Numbered from the stretch's first letter, positions 9,257 through 20,167 are shown. The stretch: 64,000 nucleotides of DNA from Pseudomonas japonica (GCF_013522925.1 NZ_JAAMQU010000001.1:248001-312000); one strand, 5' to 3'. Notes: a model not told the origin generated them from the sequence alone. A program made the numbers and translations.

Positions 9257-11578
9257 ATGGAAAGCATCAACAGCCGCATCGCCGAAGAACTGGGCGTGCG
9301 CCCGCAACAGGTGGAAGCGGCGGTGGCGCTGCTCGACGAAGGCTCGACCGTGCCCTTCATCGCCCGCTACCGCAAGGAAGTGACCGGCAGCCTGGACGAC
9401 ACTCAGCTGCGCCACCTCGAAGAGCGCCTGCGCTACCTGCGTGAGCTGGACGATCGACGCGTGAGCATCCTGGCCAGCATCGAAGAACAAGGCAAGCTTA
9501 CCCCTGAGCTTGCGCGGGAAATCCGCCTGGCCGATACCAAGACCCGCCTCGAAGACCTCTACCTGCCTTACAAGCAAAAGCGCCGCACCAAGGGGCAGAT
9601 CGCGCTCGAAGCGGGGCTTGGCGAACTTGCCGATGGCCTGCTGGCCGACCCCATGCTGGTGCCCGACGCCGAAGCTGTGCGTTTCGTGGATGCCGAGAAA
9701 GGCTATGCCGACGTACGCGCCGTGCTCGAAGGCGCCAAGTACATCCTGATGGAGCGCTTCGCCGAAGATGCCGCCCTGCTGGGCAGGCTCCGCGGGTTCC
9801 TGGGCGAACACGCTACCCTTGCCGCGCGAGTCGTTCCTGGCAAGGAAGAGGAAGGCGCCAAGTTCCGGGATTATTTCGAGCATGACGAACGGCTCAAAGG
9901 CGCACCTTCCCACCGTGCCCTGGCGATTTTCCGAGGCCGCAACGAAGGCATTCTGAGCGTGTCGCTCAAAGTCGGCGAAGAAGCTGCAGGCACCCTTCAC
10001 CCGTGCGAGGTGATGGTGGCCGAGCACTTCAGCCTGAAGAACCAGAACCGGCCCGCCGACAAATGGCTGGGTGAAGTCGTGCGCTGGACCTGGAAGGTGA
10101 AGCTGTACACGTCGCTGGAGAACGATCTGCTGGGCGAGCTGCGAGAAGCTGCCGAAGCGGAGGCTATCAACGTTTTCGCTCACAACCTGCACGACCTGTT
10201 ACTGGCCGCGCCCGCCGGCCCCCGCGCCACCCTGGGCCTGGACCCGGGGCTACGAACGGGCTGCAAGGTGGCCGTGGTCGATGCCACTGGCAAGTTGCTC
10301 GACACCGCCACGGTTTACCCGCACGTTCCGAAAAATCAGTGGGACCAGACCCTCGCGGTGCTGGGCGCGCTGTGCACCAAACACAACGTGGACCTGATCG
10401 CGATCGGCAACGGCACAGCCAGCCGGGAAACCGACAAGCTCGCCGGCGAACTGATCAAGAAGTACCCAGCACTGCAGCTGACCAAGGTCATGGTGTCCGA
10501 AGCCGGTGCGTCGGTGTATTCGGCATCGGAACTGGCGGCGCGGGAATTTCCCGAGCTCGACGTCTCGATTCGTGGTGCGGTATCCATTGCCCGCCGCCTG
10601 CAGGACCCACTGGCCGAGTTGGTGAAGATCGATCCGAAATCCATTGGTGTGGGCCAGTACCAGCACGACGTTTCCCAACTCAAGCTGGCCCGGGGGCTGG
10701 ATGCGGTTGTGGAAGACTGCGTGAACGCCGTGGGCGTGGATGTGAACACGGCTTCGGCTGCGCTGCTGGCGCGAATTTCCGGCCTCAACACCACCCTGGC
10801 TCAGAATATCGTCGCCCACCGCGACGCCAATGGCGCATTCCGTACCCGCGCGGAACTGAAAAAAGTCAGCCGCCTGGGTGAGAAAACCTTCGAGCAAGCG
10901 GCGGGCTTCCTGCGCGTGATGAACGGCGACAACCCGCTGGACGCCTCGGCGGTCCACCCCGAAGCCTACCCGCTGGTGCAGCGTATCGCCGCGCAGACCG
11001 ATCGCGACATCCGCTCGCTGATCGGCGACAGCGCCTTCCTGCGCCGGCTCGACCCCGCACGCTACACCGACGAAACCTTCGGTTTGCCCACCGTTACCGA
11101 CATCATCAAGGAACTGGACAAACCCGGCCGCGATCCGCGCCCCGAATTCAAGACCGCCGCCTTCCAGGACGGTGTCGAGGACTTGAAAGACCTGCAATTG
11201 GGTATGGTGCTGGAAGGCGTGGTGACCAACGTGACCAATTTCGGCGCCTTCGTGGACATCGGAGTTCACCAGGATGGCCTTGTTCACATCTCGGCGCTGT
11301 CGGAAAAGTTCGTGAAAGACCCGCGCGAAGCGGTGAAAGCCGGCGACGTGGTGAAGGTCAAGGTGATGGAGGTCGACATCCCGCGCAAACGTATCGCGCT
11401 GTCCATGCGCATGAGTGATACCCCTGGCGAGAAGATCGAGGGCAACCGAGGCGGCAGCCGCCCTGCCGGTAATCGTTCTTCCAACGCGCCACGGCCGCGT
11501 GAAACCGCAACCGCCGCTCCGGCCAATGGTGCCATGGCAAACCTGTTCGCCAATGCCAAGCAACTGAAGAAGCGTTGA
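9257..11578 (+). CDS. tex: Tex family transcription accessory protein
   Basis: 773 residues from ATG 9257; the longer open frame from 9170 adds 29 residues and would start inside the promoter. Tex is a cytosolic nucleic-acid-binding protein that interacts with the transcription machinery. Order: N-terminal helical domain ([14 protein letters not shown]), YqgF-like RNase H fold ([18 protein letters not shown]), helix-hairpin-helix ([19 protein letters not shown]), and an S1 domain near residues 650-715 ([21 protein letters not shown]). The C-terminal tail is Arg/Asn/Pro-rich and unstructured. The TGA overlaps the ATG of the next gene by one base. Confidence 0.96.
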   Translation: MESINSRIAEELGVRPQQVEAAVALLDEGSTVPFIARYRKEVTGSLDDTQLRHLEERLRYLRELDDRRVSILASIEEQGKLTPELAREIRLADTKTRLEDLYLPYKQKRRTKGQIALEAGLGELADGLLADPMLVPDAEAVRFVDAEKGYADVRAVLEGAKYILMERFAEDAALLGRLRGFLGEHATLAARVVPGKEEEGAKFRDYFEHDERLKGAPSHRALAIFRGRNEGILSVSLKVGEEAAGTLHPCEVMVAEHFSLKNQNRPADKWLGEVVRWTWKVKLYTSLENDLLGELREAAEAEAINVFAHNLHDLLLAAPAGPRATLGLDPGLRTGCKVAVVDATGKLLDTATVYPHVPKNQWDQTLAVLGALCTKHNVDLIAIGNGTASRETDKLAGELIKKYPALQLTKVMVSEAGASVYSASELAAREFPELDVSIRGAVSIARRLQDPLAELVKIDPKSIGVGQYQHDVSQLKLARGLDAVVEDCVNAVGVDVNTASAALLARISGLNTTLAQNIVAHRDANGAFRTRAELKKVSRLGEKTFEQAAGFLRVMNGDNPLDASAVHPEAYPLVQRIAAQTDRDIRSLIGDSAFLRRLDPARYTDETFGLPTVTDIIKELDKPGRDPRPEFKTAAFQDGVEDLKDLQLGMVLEGVVTNVTNFGAFVDIGVHQDGLVHISALSEKFVKDPREAVKAGDVVKVKVMEVDIPRKRIALSMRMSDTPGEKIEGNRGGSRPAGNRSSNAPRPRETATAAPANGAMANLFANAKQLKKR

Positions 11579-11961
11579 TGGACATTCCCGCCGAGGTTAC
11601 GCAAAGCGCCTTCAGCCAGCTGCTCGGCTGCAAGGTGGTGAGCCTGGAGGAAGGGCGGGCCGAGGTTTCCCTGGCACTGACGCCGCCGCTGCGTAACCGC
11701 GGCGGCGTGCTTCACGGGGGCGCGCTGTTCAGCCTTGTGGATATCGCGATGGGGCTGGCGTGCTCTACCTCACACGGGTTCGACCGTCAGAGCGTTACCC
11801 TGGAGTGCAAAATCAATTATCTGCGGCCGGTCGCCGATGGCGAAGTAACCTGTGTGGGCCGGGTGATCCATGCCGGCCGTCGGACGCTGGTGGTGGAGGC
11901 GGAAGTGTCACAGGCCGGCAAAATGGTGGCCAAGGCGCAAGGCACCTTCGCCGCTCTATAG
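11578..11961 (+). CDS. PaaI-type hotdog thioesterase
   Basis: 127 residues. It has a single hotdog domain with the signature NRGGVLHGGALFSLVDIAMG, including the HGG and catalytic Asp/Glu region of the PaaI/YbgC-like acyl-CoA thioesterases. The ATG at 11578 overlaps the tex stop (TGATG), so it is translationally coupled to tex; a TTG one codon earlier is an alternative. The acyl substrate cannot be read from the sequence. Confidence 0.85.
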   Translation: MDIPAEVTQSAFSQLLGCKVVSLEEGRAEVSLALTPPLRNRGGVLHGGALFSLVDIAMGLACSTSHGFDRQSVTLECKINYLRPVADGEVTCVGRVIHAGRRTLVVEAEVSQAGKMVAKAQGTFAAL

Positions 11962-12127
11962 CCCGGCCGCGTGAAGTCGGGTAAGTTCGGCAGGTAAGAG
12001 GCAATGCCGAATGGCAACTCGACGCGGCCCGCTTGATCGGGCCTTTAACGATCGGGCGCCCGCTTCGACCTTGCAGAACGTCATGGCCATCCCCATATCG
12101 GGGCGATCGACGCGTAAGGACATCAAC

Positions 12128-13711
12128 TTGAGCGAACTTCTGAACCGCCGCCTGCATTTGCTCGGCGAGCCTGCCAACCTGCCTCTGCTCAAGCAGTGCC
12201 TGCACGGTATAGAGCGCGAATGCCTGCGCGTGACCCAGGACGGCCGGCTGGCGCAAACACCTCATCCGGAGGCGCTGGGGTCGGCGCTGACCCACGAGCA
12301 GATCACCACGGACTACTCCGAAGCGCTGCTCGAATTCATCACCCCCGCCCTGCCCGATCCGGCAGAAACGTTCAAAAGCCTGGATGACATCCATCGCTTC
12401 GCCTACACGGCACTGGGCGATGAGCTGTTATGGGCGCCTTCCATGCCATGCGCGCTGCCAGCGGAGGAGGACATCCCCCTGGCCTGGTATGGCACGTCCA
12501 ACATCGGCCAGCTCAAGCACGTTTACCGAAAAGGGCTGGCGGTACGCTACGGGCGCACCATGCAATGCATCGCGGGCATCCATTACAACTTCTCGATGCC
12601 GGAGGCGCTTTGGCCCCTGCTGCGCGACGTAGAAGCCGGCAGCATGGATGAGCGGGACTACCAGTCCGCAGCGTATATCGGATTGATCCGCAATTTCCGC
12701 CGTTACAGCTGGCTGTTGATGTACCTCTTCGGCGCATCGCCCGCGCTCGACGCCGGGTTCCTGAGGGGCCGCCCGCATCGCCTGGAACAGTTCGACGCAA
12801 CCACGCTTTACCTGCCCTACGCGACGAGCTTGCGGATGAGCGACCTGGGTTACCAGAACAACGCCCAGGCCAGCCTCACCCCTTGCTACAACGACCTGCA
12901 TAGCTACACCGAAAGCCTGCGCCAGGCCGTTGCCACGCCGTATGCGCCGTATGTGGAAATAGGCACCCACAAAAATGGCGAATGGGTGCAGCTCAACACC
13001 AACGTATTGCAGATTGAAAACGAGTATTACTCGAGCATCCGCCCCAAGCGGGTCACGTACACGGGCGAGCGGCCAATCCAGGCGCTGATGGCCCGCGGCG
13101 TGCAATATGTGGAAGTACGCTGCCTGGACATCAATCCGTTCCAGCCCACCGGGGTCGATCTGCCGCTCTCGCGCTTCCTCGATGCCTTCCTGCTGTACTG
13201 CGCGATGGAAGACAGCCCGTTGCTGCAAGGCCCCGAGTGCGGTGCCTGCACCGACAACTTCATGAAGGTAGTGAAAGAAGGCCGGCGCCCGGGCCTTGAA
13301 CTGCAACGTGACGGCCAGGCCATCACACTGCGCGAGTGGGCCTCCCAGCTACTGGACAGCATCGCGCCGTTGGCCGAACTGCTCGACCAAAGTCACGGGA
13401 TGGATGAGCATCGCCAGGCACTTGCCGCCCAGCGCGACAAGGTCGCAGACCCTGCGCTCACGCCTTCTGCTCAGGTGCTCGCGAGCATGACGGCCCACAA
13501 GGAAAGCTTCAGCCAGTTTTCCATGCGCCAGACCCAGGCCCATGCTGACTATTTCCGCAGCACCGCGCTGGCACCCGAGAAGCGAGACAGTTTCGAAAAG
13601 CAAGCGGTCACGTCGCTGGCGGCACAGAGCGACCTGGAGCGCAACGAAGTGGGCGAATTCGACCTCTTCGTTGCGGCTTATCAAGCCAGCATTCTGGGTA
13701 TAAGCCAGTAA
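12128..13711 (+). CDS. gshA: Glutamate--cysteine ligase
   Basis: 527 residues from a TTG at 12128, which has AAGGA seven bases upstream and begins [20 protein letters not shown], the conserved start in this genus; an ATG at 12011 would add 39 unrelated residues. It makes gamma-glutamylcysteine, the first step of glutathione synthesis. Visible landmarks are [10 protein letters not shown] (about 24-33), [14 protein letters not shown] (ATP/Glu binding), [24 protein letters not shown] (split here as two parts of the active site) and [11 protein letters not shown]. It is the gammaproteobacterial GshA type. It converges on argA, with a REP-like hairpin between. Confidence 0.95.
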   Translation: MSELLNRRLHLLGEPANLPLLKQCLHGIERECLRVTQDGRLAQTPHPEALGSALTHEQITTDYSEALLEFITPALPDPAETFKSLDDIHRFAYTALGDELLWAPSMPCALPAEEDIPLAWYGTSNIGQLKHVYRKGLAVRYGRTMQCIAGIHYNFSMPEALWPLLRDVEAGSMDERDYQSAAYIGLIRNFRRYSWLLMYLFGASPALDAGFLRGRPHRLEQFDATTLYLPYATSLRMSDLGYQNNAQASLTPCYNDLHSYTESLRQAVATPYAPYVEIGTHKNGEWVQLNTNVLQIENEYYSSIRPKRVTYTGERPIQALMARGVQYVEVRCLDINPFQPTGVDLPLSRFLDAFLLYCAMEDSPLLQGPECGACTDNFMKVVKEGRRPGLELQRDGQAITLREWASQLLDSIAPLAELLDQSHGMDEHRQALAAQRDKVADPALTPSAQVLASMTAHKESFSQFSMRQTQAHADYFRSTALAPEKRDSFEKQAVTSLAAQSDLERNEVGEFDLFVAAYQASILGISQ

Positions 13712-13750
13712 TAGTGCTCGCTGACTGCGCGCCTGCAAGAGGCGCTTCCC

Positions 13751-13779
13751 TGTGGGAGGCGGCACCGCCGCTTCCTACA
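13751..13779. repeat. REP-like hairpin between gshA and argA
   Basis: TGTGGGAGGCGGC (13751-13763) and GCCGCTTCCTACA (13767-13779) pair with two mismatches over 13 bp. The sequence TGTGGGAGGCGG-GCCGCTTCCTACA matches the general look of Pseudomonas repetitive extragenic palindromes. It sits between two convergent genes and could end both transcripts. Confidence 0.5.
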
Positions 13780-13793
13780 GAGTTAGAGGCCTC

Positions 13794-15092
13794 TTACAGG
13801 GTTTTCTCGAATATCTTCGAGTTGCGCTGGTAGTTGTACAGCGATGCCCTGGCCGAGGGCAGGCGCTCTACCTCGCTGGGGCTGAAACCGCGCTCGCGGA
13901 ACCAGTGGGCGGTACGGGTGGTGAGCACGAACAGGGTTTTAAGCCCTTGCTGACGGGCCCTGGCTTCGATCCGCTCCAGCAGTTCATCGCCCCGGCCGCC
14001 GTGACGATACTCCGGGTTTACCGCCAGGCATGCGAGCTCGCCGGTATCGGAATCGGCGATAGGGTACAGGGCGGCGCAGGCGATGATCATGCCCTCGCGC
14101 TCAACCACGCTGAACTGCTCGATTTCCCGTTCCAGCACCTCCCGAGAGCGGCGCACCAAAATGCCTTGCTCTTCGAGGGGGCGGATCAGCTCGATCAAGC
14201 CGCCCACATCACTGATAGTGGCTTCGCGCACCTGCTCGAACTGCTCTTGAGCGACCAGCGTACCGCCACCATTGCGGGTGAAGAGCTCCGTGAGCAGCGC
14301 GCCGTTCTCGGCATAGCTCACGATATGGCTACGGGCAACCCCACCGCGGCAGGCCTGGGCGGCGGCATCCAGCAGCTCGCCCTGATAATCACTGCCCAAC
14401 CGTTCCAGATGCGCCGGTACCTGCTGCGGGCGAAGCTCACGCACCAACTGGCCGCGCGCGTCCATCAAGCCGGGCTCCGCGCCGAACAACAGCAGCTTGT
14501 CGGCCTCGAGGTCGATCGCCGCGCGAGTAGCCACGTCCTCGCAGGCAATGTTGAAGATTTCGCCGGTAGGTGAATAACCCAGCGGGGATAACAGGACGAT
14601 GGTTCTCTCATCCAGCAGCCGATTGATGCCCTTGCGGTCAATGCGCCGTACTTCCCCGGTGTGGTGATAGTCCACCCCTTCCACCACACCAATGGGCCGG
14701 GCAGTGACCAGGTTGCCGCTGGCAATGCGCAAGCGCGCGCCCTGCATGGGGGAAGAGGCCATGTCCATGGAAAGCCTCGCCTCGATGGCCACCCGAAGAT
14801 GGCCCACCGCGTCGATCACACATTCCAGCGTTGGCCCGTCGGTAATCCGTAAGCCACGGTGATAGTGTGGAGTAAGGCCGCGGGCAGCGAGGCGGCTTTC
14901 GATCTGGGGGCGCGAGCCATGCACCAGCACCAGGCGTACCCCCAGGCTGTGCAGCAACACAAGGTCATGCACGATATTGCCGAAGTTGGGGTGCTCCAGG
15001 CCATCGCCTGGCAGCATGACAACAAAGGTGCAATCCCGATGGGCGTTGATATAGGGCGAGGCGTGGCGAAGCCAGTTGACGTATTCGGGCAT
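13794..15092 (-). CDS. argA: Amino-acid N-acetyltransferase (N-acetylglutamate synthase)
   Basis: 432 residues. The N-terminal amino-acid-kinase fold (residues about 20-280; LVLVHGSRPQIESRL) binds arginine for feedback control, and the C-terminal GNAT domain (about 290-432) carries the acetyl-CoA loop VNPEYRHGGRGDELL. It acetylates glutamate, the first step of arginine synthesis. It is 129 bases downstream of argE on the same strand. Confidence 0.95.
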   Translation of the reverse strand: MPEYVNWLRHASPYINAHRDCTFVVMLPGDGLEHPNFGNIVHDLVLLHSLGVRLVLVHGSRPQIESRLAARGLTPHYHRGLRITDGPTLECVIDAVGHLRVAIEARLSMDMASSPMQGARLRIASGNLVTARPIGVVEGVDYHHTGEVRRIDRKGINRLLDERTIVLLSPLGYSPTGEIFNIACEDVATRAAIDLEADKLLLFGAEPGLMDARGQLVRELRPQQVPAHLERLGSDYQGELLDAAAQACRGGVARSHIVSYAENGALLTELFTRNGGGTLVAQEQFEQVREATISDVGGLIELIRPLEEQGILVRRSREVLEREIEQFSVVEREGMIIACAALYPIADSDTGELACLAVNPEYRHGGRGDELLERIEARARQQGLKTLFVLTTRTAHWFRERGFSPSEVERLPSARASLYNYQRNSKIFEKTL

Positions 15093-15221
15093 GGAACGGC
15101 CTGTACTGTACTGAGGTAAGACGAAGTGGGGGCGCGAAACGGGGACGGTTATCGTCGCGACAGGCCTGGCAACACGCGCACTTCTCCTTCTACAGTAAGT
15201 TGGCCCGGCGGGCGGAGCGCC

Positions 15222-16376
15222 TCAGCTCAGGGCGGGCCGCAGGCAATAATGTTCAACGAGGTCCTGTAACAGACGCAGCGTAGGGTCCAATCGTGACATT
15301 TCGAGGAATTCGCCGGGCTGATGCGCGCAGGCGATGTCACCGGGGCCAAGCACAATGGTCTGGCAACCCAGTTGCTGAAGATACGGCGCCTCCGTTCCGA
15401 ATGCCACCGCTTCTGCCCTGTGGCCGGTGAGTTTTTCCGCCACTTTCACCAGTTCGCTCTCTGCAGGCTCCTCAAAGGGCGGAACCTCCGAAAACAGAGG
15501 ACGATAGTCGATCTCCACCTGATGCCGCTCAGCGACGGGCCGCAGCTTGAGGCTGATCGCTTCCCGCAGGGCTGCTGGGTCCATGCCTGGCAGTGGCCGT
15601 AGATCGAACTCCAGCGAGCATTGCCCGCAGATACGGTTAGGGTTGTCTCCGCCATGGATGCAGCCGAAATTCAACGTGGGTTGCGGAACGCCGAACTGAG
15701 GGTTCTGGTAGCGCTCCTGCCATTCGCGGCGCAGGCCCATCAGCTCTCCAATGGATGCATGCATCGCTTCCAGTGCGCTGTGCCCCAGTGAAGGGTCGGA
15801 GGAGTGGCCGCTACGGCCCAGGATGTCGATGCGCTCCATCATCACCCCTTTGTGCAAACGGATCGGGCGCAAGCCGGTGGGCTCACCGATAACGGCGGCT
15901 CGCCCCAGTGGCGCGCCTTCACGGGCCAGCGCCTTGGCGCCTGCCATCGAACTCTCCTCGTCGCACGTGGCCAGGATCATCAACGGCTGTCGGAAAGGCT
16001 GGGCCAGCAATGGGCGCACGGCCTCGATGACCAGCGCGAAAAACCCTTTCATGTCACAACTGCCCAGCCCCACCCAGCGGCCATCGACCTCGGTAAGCTT
16101 GAGCGGGTCGGTTTTCCACAGGCGCTCGTCGAACGGAACGGTATCGCTGTGCCCGGCCAGCACCAGCCCGCCCGGCCCGGAACCGTACGACGCCAGCAGG
16201 TTGAACTTGCCAGGCGATACTTCCCGGACATCGCAGGCAAATCCTAGCTCCGACAGCCAACCGGCCAATAGCTGAATAACCGGGCCGTTGCTCTGGTCCA
16301 GGCTGGCTTGAGTACAGCTGACCGAGGGCGTTGCCACCAGTGCGGCAAAACGTTCCTTGAGTGTAGGTAACGGCAT
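15222..16376 (-). CDS. argE: Acetylornithine deacetylase
   Basis: 384 residues from ATG 16376. An open frame continues 527 codons further upstream, but that part is antisense to the CYTH-CHAD gene and is not family sequence. It is an M20 metallohydrolase that releases ornithine from N-acetylornithine. Metal ligands are visible: His/Asp in LAGHSDTVPFD, Asp in GSCDMKGF, the Glu pair in TCDEESSMAG, the following GEPTGL, and the C-terminal His in ACAHQPGEF. It is paired with argA in the arginine pathway and divergent from the CYTH-CHAD gene. Confidence 0.94.
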   Translation of the reverse strand: MPLPTLKERFAALVATPSVSCTQASLDQSNGPVIQLLAGWLSELGFACDVREVSPGKFNLLASYGSGPGGLVLAGHSDTVPFDERLWKTDPLKLTEVDGRWVGLGSCDMKGFFALVIEAVRPLLAQPFRQPLMILATCDEESSMAGAKALAREGAPLGRAAVIGEPTGLRPIRLHKGVMMERIDILGRSGHSSDPSLGHSALEAMHASIGELMGLRREWQERYQNPQFGVPQPTLNFGCIHGGDNPNRICGQCSLEFDLRPLPGMDPAALREAISLKLRPVAERHQVEIDYRPLFSEVPPFEEPAESELVKVAEKLTGHRAEAVAFGTEAPYLQQLGCQTIVLGPGDIACAHQPGEFLEMSRLDPTLRLLQDLVEHYCLRPALS

Positions 16377-16508
16377 CGAGAACTCCCTGAGGCTTGGTCG
16401 GCGGACAGGCTCGCGGTCAGAGCCGGGGGCGCCGCTGGCATGACTGCTGTACACTGCGCGGCTCTTCGCGTCTACGCTACGCCTTGTCTGCGTTCGGATA
16501 TACCCGCC

Positions 16509-17873
16509 ATGCACAAAGAAACCGAAATCAAACTGCGCATCACCCGGGAAACCCTGGCTGCCCTGCGTGAACATCCGCTGCTGAAAAAACGTAACAAAAG
16601 CGGCTGGTCCCGTCACGAACTCTTCAACCAGTACTTCGACACGCCAGAGCGCGACCTTGCGCAGGCCCGCGTGGCGCTGCGCCTGCGCAAGGATGGCGAC
16701 GCCATCATTCAAACGCTCAAGACACGCGGCCAGAGCGTTGCCGGCCTGTCCGAGCGTAACGAATTCGACTGGCCGCTGGAAAAAGCCAAGCTGGATTTGA
16801 AAAAGCTGGATGACAGCTGCTGGCCAGCGGCCCTTGCCGAGCTGGACAAGAAAACCATCAAGCCGCTGTTCACCACCGACTTCGTGCGCGAAAAAGCCGA
16901 AATCGCCTGGGGCCGCGGCAAGGCCAAGGTAGTGCTGGAAGCTGCGCTGGACCTGGGCAAAGTAGTGTCGGGCAAGCAATCCGAGGAAATCTGCGAGCTG
17001 GAGCTGGAGCTTCGCGAAGGCGACCCGGCTGGCCTGCTGGAACTTGCCTGCGAACTGGCCGCCACCCTGCCCCTGATGCCCTGCGACATCAGCAAGGCCG
17101 AACGCGGCTACCGCCTGCTCGACCCTGCCAGTTATACCGTTTCGGTACCGGCCTCCGTAGTGGAGGCCGAGCAAGCACTGGACGACGCCTTCAGCGCTAT
17201 CGCCTGGTATTTGCTCGGCAGCAGCCAGCGGTTGGCCGAGCAGTATCGTCACACCGGTCAGTGGCGCCTGCTGCAAGACTGGGTTCAGCAACTGGTGGAG
17301 CTGCGCGCCTTGCTCGGTAGCCTGGGGCAAGCAGCGCCACGGCCGACTACCCACGATTTGCGCGCAGGCCTGGACGCTTTGCTCGAAGACTGGCGGCCAT
17401 TGGTCGAAGCGGGCCAGGAAGACGAAGACGTACGCGCCGCGGCACAGGAGCAGTTCATCGAGGAGCTGACCGACCCACGTTGGGGGCATTTCTCCCTCAG
17501 CCTGTCGCGCTGGCTGCTGGAACGTACCTGGACGGTGGACCGCGCCAACCGAGGCAACCGACAGGGGCAAGCACCGCTGGCCAACTGGCTGGGGCATTTC
17601 CTCAAGGAGGAAATGATCGCTTTGAAGCTGGAGCGCTACGAGCGCCAGCCCGAGGACCTGGCCGAGCAGTTGCCGCGCCTGGAACGTGTGCAGGTGTGGC
17701 TGCACCACACCCGCGACGTGCTGGACGTGGAGGAAACCGACCGCTTGTACGGCGAGCTGAACAAGCTGCACGCCCTCGCCAGCCTTCCTGTGACTGACGA
17801 AGTGCTGCAACCGCGCGCGGACCAAGCGGCCATCGTAGGCCGTACGCGCGCATGGAAGGCCCTGTCGCGCTAA
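16509..17873 (+). CDS. CYTH and CHAD domain protein (inorganic triphosphatase-like)
   Basis: 454 residues. The N-terminal CYTH tunnel domain (about 1-200) opens with the ExExK motif in KETEIKL and has alternating acidic and basic strands (LAQARVALRLRKDGD, CELELELREGD). The C-terminal CHAD domain (about 215-454) is helical and His-containing, ending RTRAWKAL. Such proteins (YgiF-like) hydrolyse triphosphate; CHAD domains often bind polyphosphate. A polyphosphate link fits the ppx/ppk pair elsewhere in this window, but that is inference. The start at 16509 is chosen because the motif begins three residues after it. Confidence 0.88.
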   Translation: MHKETEIKLRITRETLAALREHPLLKKRNKSGWSRHELFNQYFDTPERDLAQARVALRLRKDGDAIIQTLKTRGQSVAGLSERNEFDWPLEKAKLDLKKLDDSCWPAALAELDKKTIKPLFTTDFVREKAEIAWGRGKAKVVLEAALDLGKVVSGKQSEEICELELELREGDPAGLLELACELAATLPLMPCDISKAERGYRLLDPASYTVSVPASVVEAEQALDDAFSAIAWYLLGSSQRLAEQYRHTGQWRLLQDWVQQLVELRALLGSLGQAAPRPTTHDLRAGLDALLEDWRPLVEAGQEDEDVRAAAQEQFIEELTDPRWGHFSLSLSRWLLERTWTVDRANRGNRQGQAPLANWLGHFLKEEMIALKLERYERQPEDLAEQLPRLERVQVWLHHTRDVLDVEETDRLYGELNKLHALASLPVTDEVLQPRADQAAIVGRTRAWKALSR

Positions 17874-17982
17874 GCATTCACTGCCGCGCACATATGCGCT
17901 GACAGTAGCGTTGCGCCTCGCGCTAGCGAGGCAAGGTAGGATTTCCTGGCCGGGCAAGGATGCCCCCTCAGGAAACCTTCAC

Positions 17983-19749
17983 ATGGACACTGTCAGGCCC
18001 AATGAAGACGCACCGCTCGATCTGGGCGAACTGCTCCACTCGCTGATGCGCCAGCAACGGCTCACCTGCGCCGCGGCGGAACTGGCCCTCAACGGCCGCA
18101 GGGAACACCCGGACTCGCACCCGCTGGAATACCTTGCCAGCTTGCAACTGAACGACATGGCAGCCCCCGGGCAACCGCTTACCCTGGATGCGCTTTGCAT
18201 GTGGCTGGCGAGCCAGGTCGGGCAGCCCTTTCTGCGGCTGGACCCCCTCAAGCTGGACCGACGGCTGGTGACCACCACAATGTCGGCTGCGTTTGCCCGG
18301 CACCACCAGATTCTCGCCGTCGCTTCGACCGACGACACTCTGACCATTGCCAGCGCCCAACCCGGAATTCGCGGATGGGAAGCAGACCTGGCTCAAACCT
18401 GCCGCAAGACCATCCTGCGCGTGGTTGCCAACCCAGTGGAGTTGCGGGGGCTGATCGCGGACTCTTTCAGGCTGGCGCAATCGGTGCGCGGCGCCAGCGG
18501 TGCCACGCCTAAAAGCTATACCGAATCCTTCGAGCAACTGGTGTCGCTTCAGGGCGTGGAAGAAGCCGCCGCTGGTTATGAAGCGCCTGTAATCGACATC
18601 GTCGACTGGCTGTTCAAGTACGCCTTCGAACAAGGCGCCAGCGATATCCATATCGAACCCAGGCGCGAACACGCAGACATCCGCTTACGTATCGACGGAA
18701 TGCTGCGCGATGCCTACCAGCTACCTCTCCCCGTCGGGCTGGCCGTGATCAGCCGGCTCAAATCCCTTGGCCGCATGAACGTGGCCGAGAAACGTCGCCC
18801 CCAGGATGGCCGGGTGAAAACCCAGGCCCCCAGCGGCGCAACGATCGAGCTCCGCCTCGCGACACTGCCGACCGCCTTCGGCGAAAAGATGGTGATGCGG
18901 ATCTTCGACCCGGCTGTGCTCAACAAAGGCCTGGGGGCGCTGGGCCTTCGTCAGGAGGACCAGCAGCGCTGGGAAACGCTATTGGCCAAACCTCACGGTA
19001 TCCTCCTGGTCACTGGCCCGACCGGCTCTGGCAAGACCACCACGCTGTATGCCAGCCTCCACCGCCTGGCTACACGGGACGTAAACCTGTGCACCATCGA
19101 AGACCCGATCGAAATGGTTCACCCGGCGTTCAATCAGATGCAGGTCCGCCCCTGCATCGAGCTGGGGTTTGCCGAAGGGGTACGCGCACTCCTGCGCCAG
19201 GACCCGGATATCATCATGGTTGGCGAAATCCGCGATAGCGAAACCGCCCATATGGCCGTACAGGCAGCGCTCACCGGGCACCTCGTGTTGTCCACCTTGC
19301 ATACCAACGACGCGCCTGGCGCGCTCACCCGCTTGATGGAACTGGGCGTACCCGCGTATCTGGTAAGGGCCACGTTGGCAGGCGTGATTGCGCAACGGCT
19401 TGTGCGCATTCTGTGCCCTCATTGCAAAGCCCGGGTGGCTATCACCCCGCACGATTGGCTTAGCCTGGCGGGTGAGTCCTCAGAGCGACCGCCCAGCCAG
19501 ATCCACGAAGCCCGAGGCTGCGATTTATGTGGGGGTTCAGGCTACAAGGGGCGCGCGGGCGTGTACGAATTATTGGCCGTGAACGAAGCCATCGGTGAAA
19601 GCATCGTCGCGGAGCCGGACCTGACCGCGATTCGCCGCCTGGCCTGCGCCGCCGGCATGCAGCCCCTGCGCGCCGCCGCCGCGCGCCTGGTGGCGGCAGG
19701 CCACACCAGCCTGGCGGAAGCGCTGCGCATAGCGCCTGCGATGGCATGA
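17983..19749 (+). CDS. Orphan GspE/PulE-type secretion ATPase
   Basis: 588 residues from ATG 17983. It has the N1E-like N-terminal region (about 1-170), a Walker A GPTGSGKTTTLYAS (about 345-358), the Asp box and Walker B (RQDPDIIMVGEIRD), the His box (TGHLVLSTLHTNDA) and the C-terminal zinc-binding tetracysteine CPHC...CDLC before GYKGRAG. All catalytic parts look complete. It is the cytoplasmic motor of type II secretion or type IV pilus systems, but no gsp or pil genes surround it, so its partners are elsewhere. The same gene occupies this place in P. aeruginosa, from memory. Confidence 0.9.
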   Translation: MDTVRPNEDAPLDLGELLHSLMRQQRLTCAAAELALNGRREHPDSHPLEYLASLQLNDMAAPGQPLTLDALCMWLASQVGQPFLRLDPLKLDRRLVTTTMSAAFARHHQILAVASTDDTLTIASAQPGIRGWEADLAQTCRKTILRVVANPVELRGLIADSFRLAQSVRGASGATPKSYTESFEQLVSLQGVEEAAAGYEAPVIDIVDWLFKYAFEQGASDIHIEPRREHADIRLRIDGMLRDAYQLPLPVGLAVISRLKSLGRMNVAEKRRPQDGRVKTQAPSGATIELRLATLPTAFGEKMVMRIFDPAVLNKGLGALGLRQEDQQRWETLLAKPHGILLVTGPTGSGKTTTLYASLHRLATRDVNLCTIEDPIEMVHPAFNQMQVRPCIELGFAEGVRALLRQDPDIIMVGEIRDSETAHMAVQAALTGHLVLSTLHTNDAPGALTRLMELGVPAYLVRATLAGVIAQRLVRILCPHCKARVAITPHDWLSLAGESSERPPSQIHEARGCDLCGGSGYKGRAGVYELLAVNEAIGESIVAEPDLTAIRRLACAAGMQPLRAAAARLVAAGHTSLAEALRIAPAMA

Positions 19750-19842
19750 AGCCGCCCCCAGGCTTGGGTCCGCAGGGCGGAACTCTACCCCCCGCGCCGC
19801 GCTCAAAGAGGGTGGATAACAACACACTTGGAGTACGCTGTC

Positions 19843-20160
19843 ATGCGCGTCAAACTCGCTGTAGCAACCCTGGCGCTGGCTTCACTGCCCCTTTCTTCTG
19901 CCATGGCAGATTCGTTCTGGCGCAACGTGCTGTCTTCAGGCGCGACCACAGGTTCCACCTACCTGACCTTCAAGGACCACAAGATGGTCGTTGCCGCGCA
20001 AGATGACGCCGGCAGCTTCGTTGCCAGCAATGGCGAAATTCGTGGGCCTTACCTGGAAGCCGCCATCACTCGACTGAGAGCGGACAACCCTGGTATGCAG
20101 GCTTCCGACATGGAGCTTGCCAACGCCATTCTGGCGAAGAACGCCCTGGCCGAGCAATAA
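19843..20160 (+). CDS. DUF2388 family secreted protein
   Basis: 105 residues from ATG 19843; an ATG-like start five codons earlier is possible. The N-terminus MRVKLAVATLALASLPLSSAMA is a signal peptide with a likely cut after AMA, giving a mature protein of about 83 residues. The mature part (FWRNVLSSGATTGSTYLTF, then FVASNGEIRGPYLEAA) is typical of DUF2388, a small Pseudomonas family of unknown function. A hairpin follows directly. Confidence 0.85.
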   Translation: MRVKLAVATLALASLPLSSAMADSFWRNVLSSGATTGSTYLTFKDHKMVVAAQDDAGSFVASNGEIRGPYLEAAITRLRADNPGMQASDMELANAILAKNALAEQ

Positions 20161-20167
20161 GCCAGGT

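Noticed and set aside
16377..17957. 527-codon open frame on the minus strand continuing upstream of argE
   Set aside because: It lies wholly antisense to the CYTH-CHAD gene, has no domain character, and results from high-GC codon bias. The M20 domain begins at 16376.
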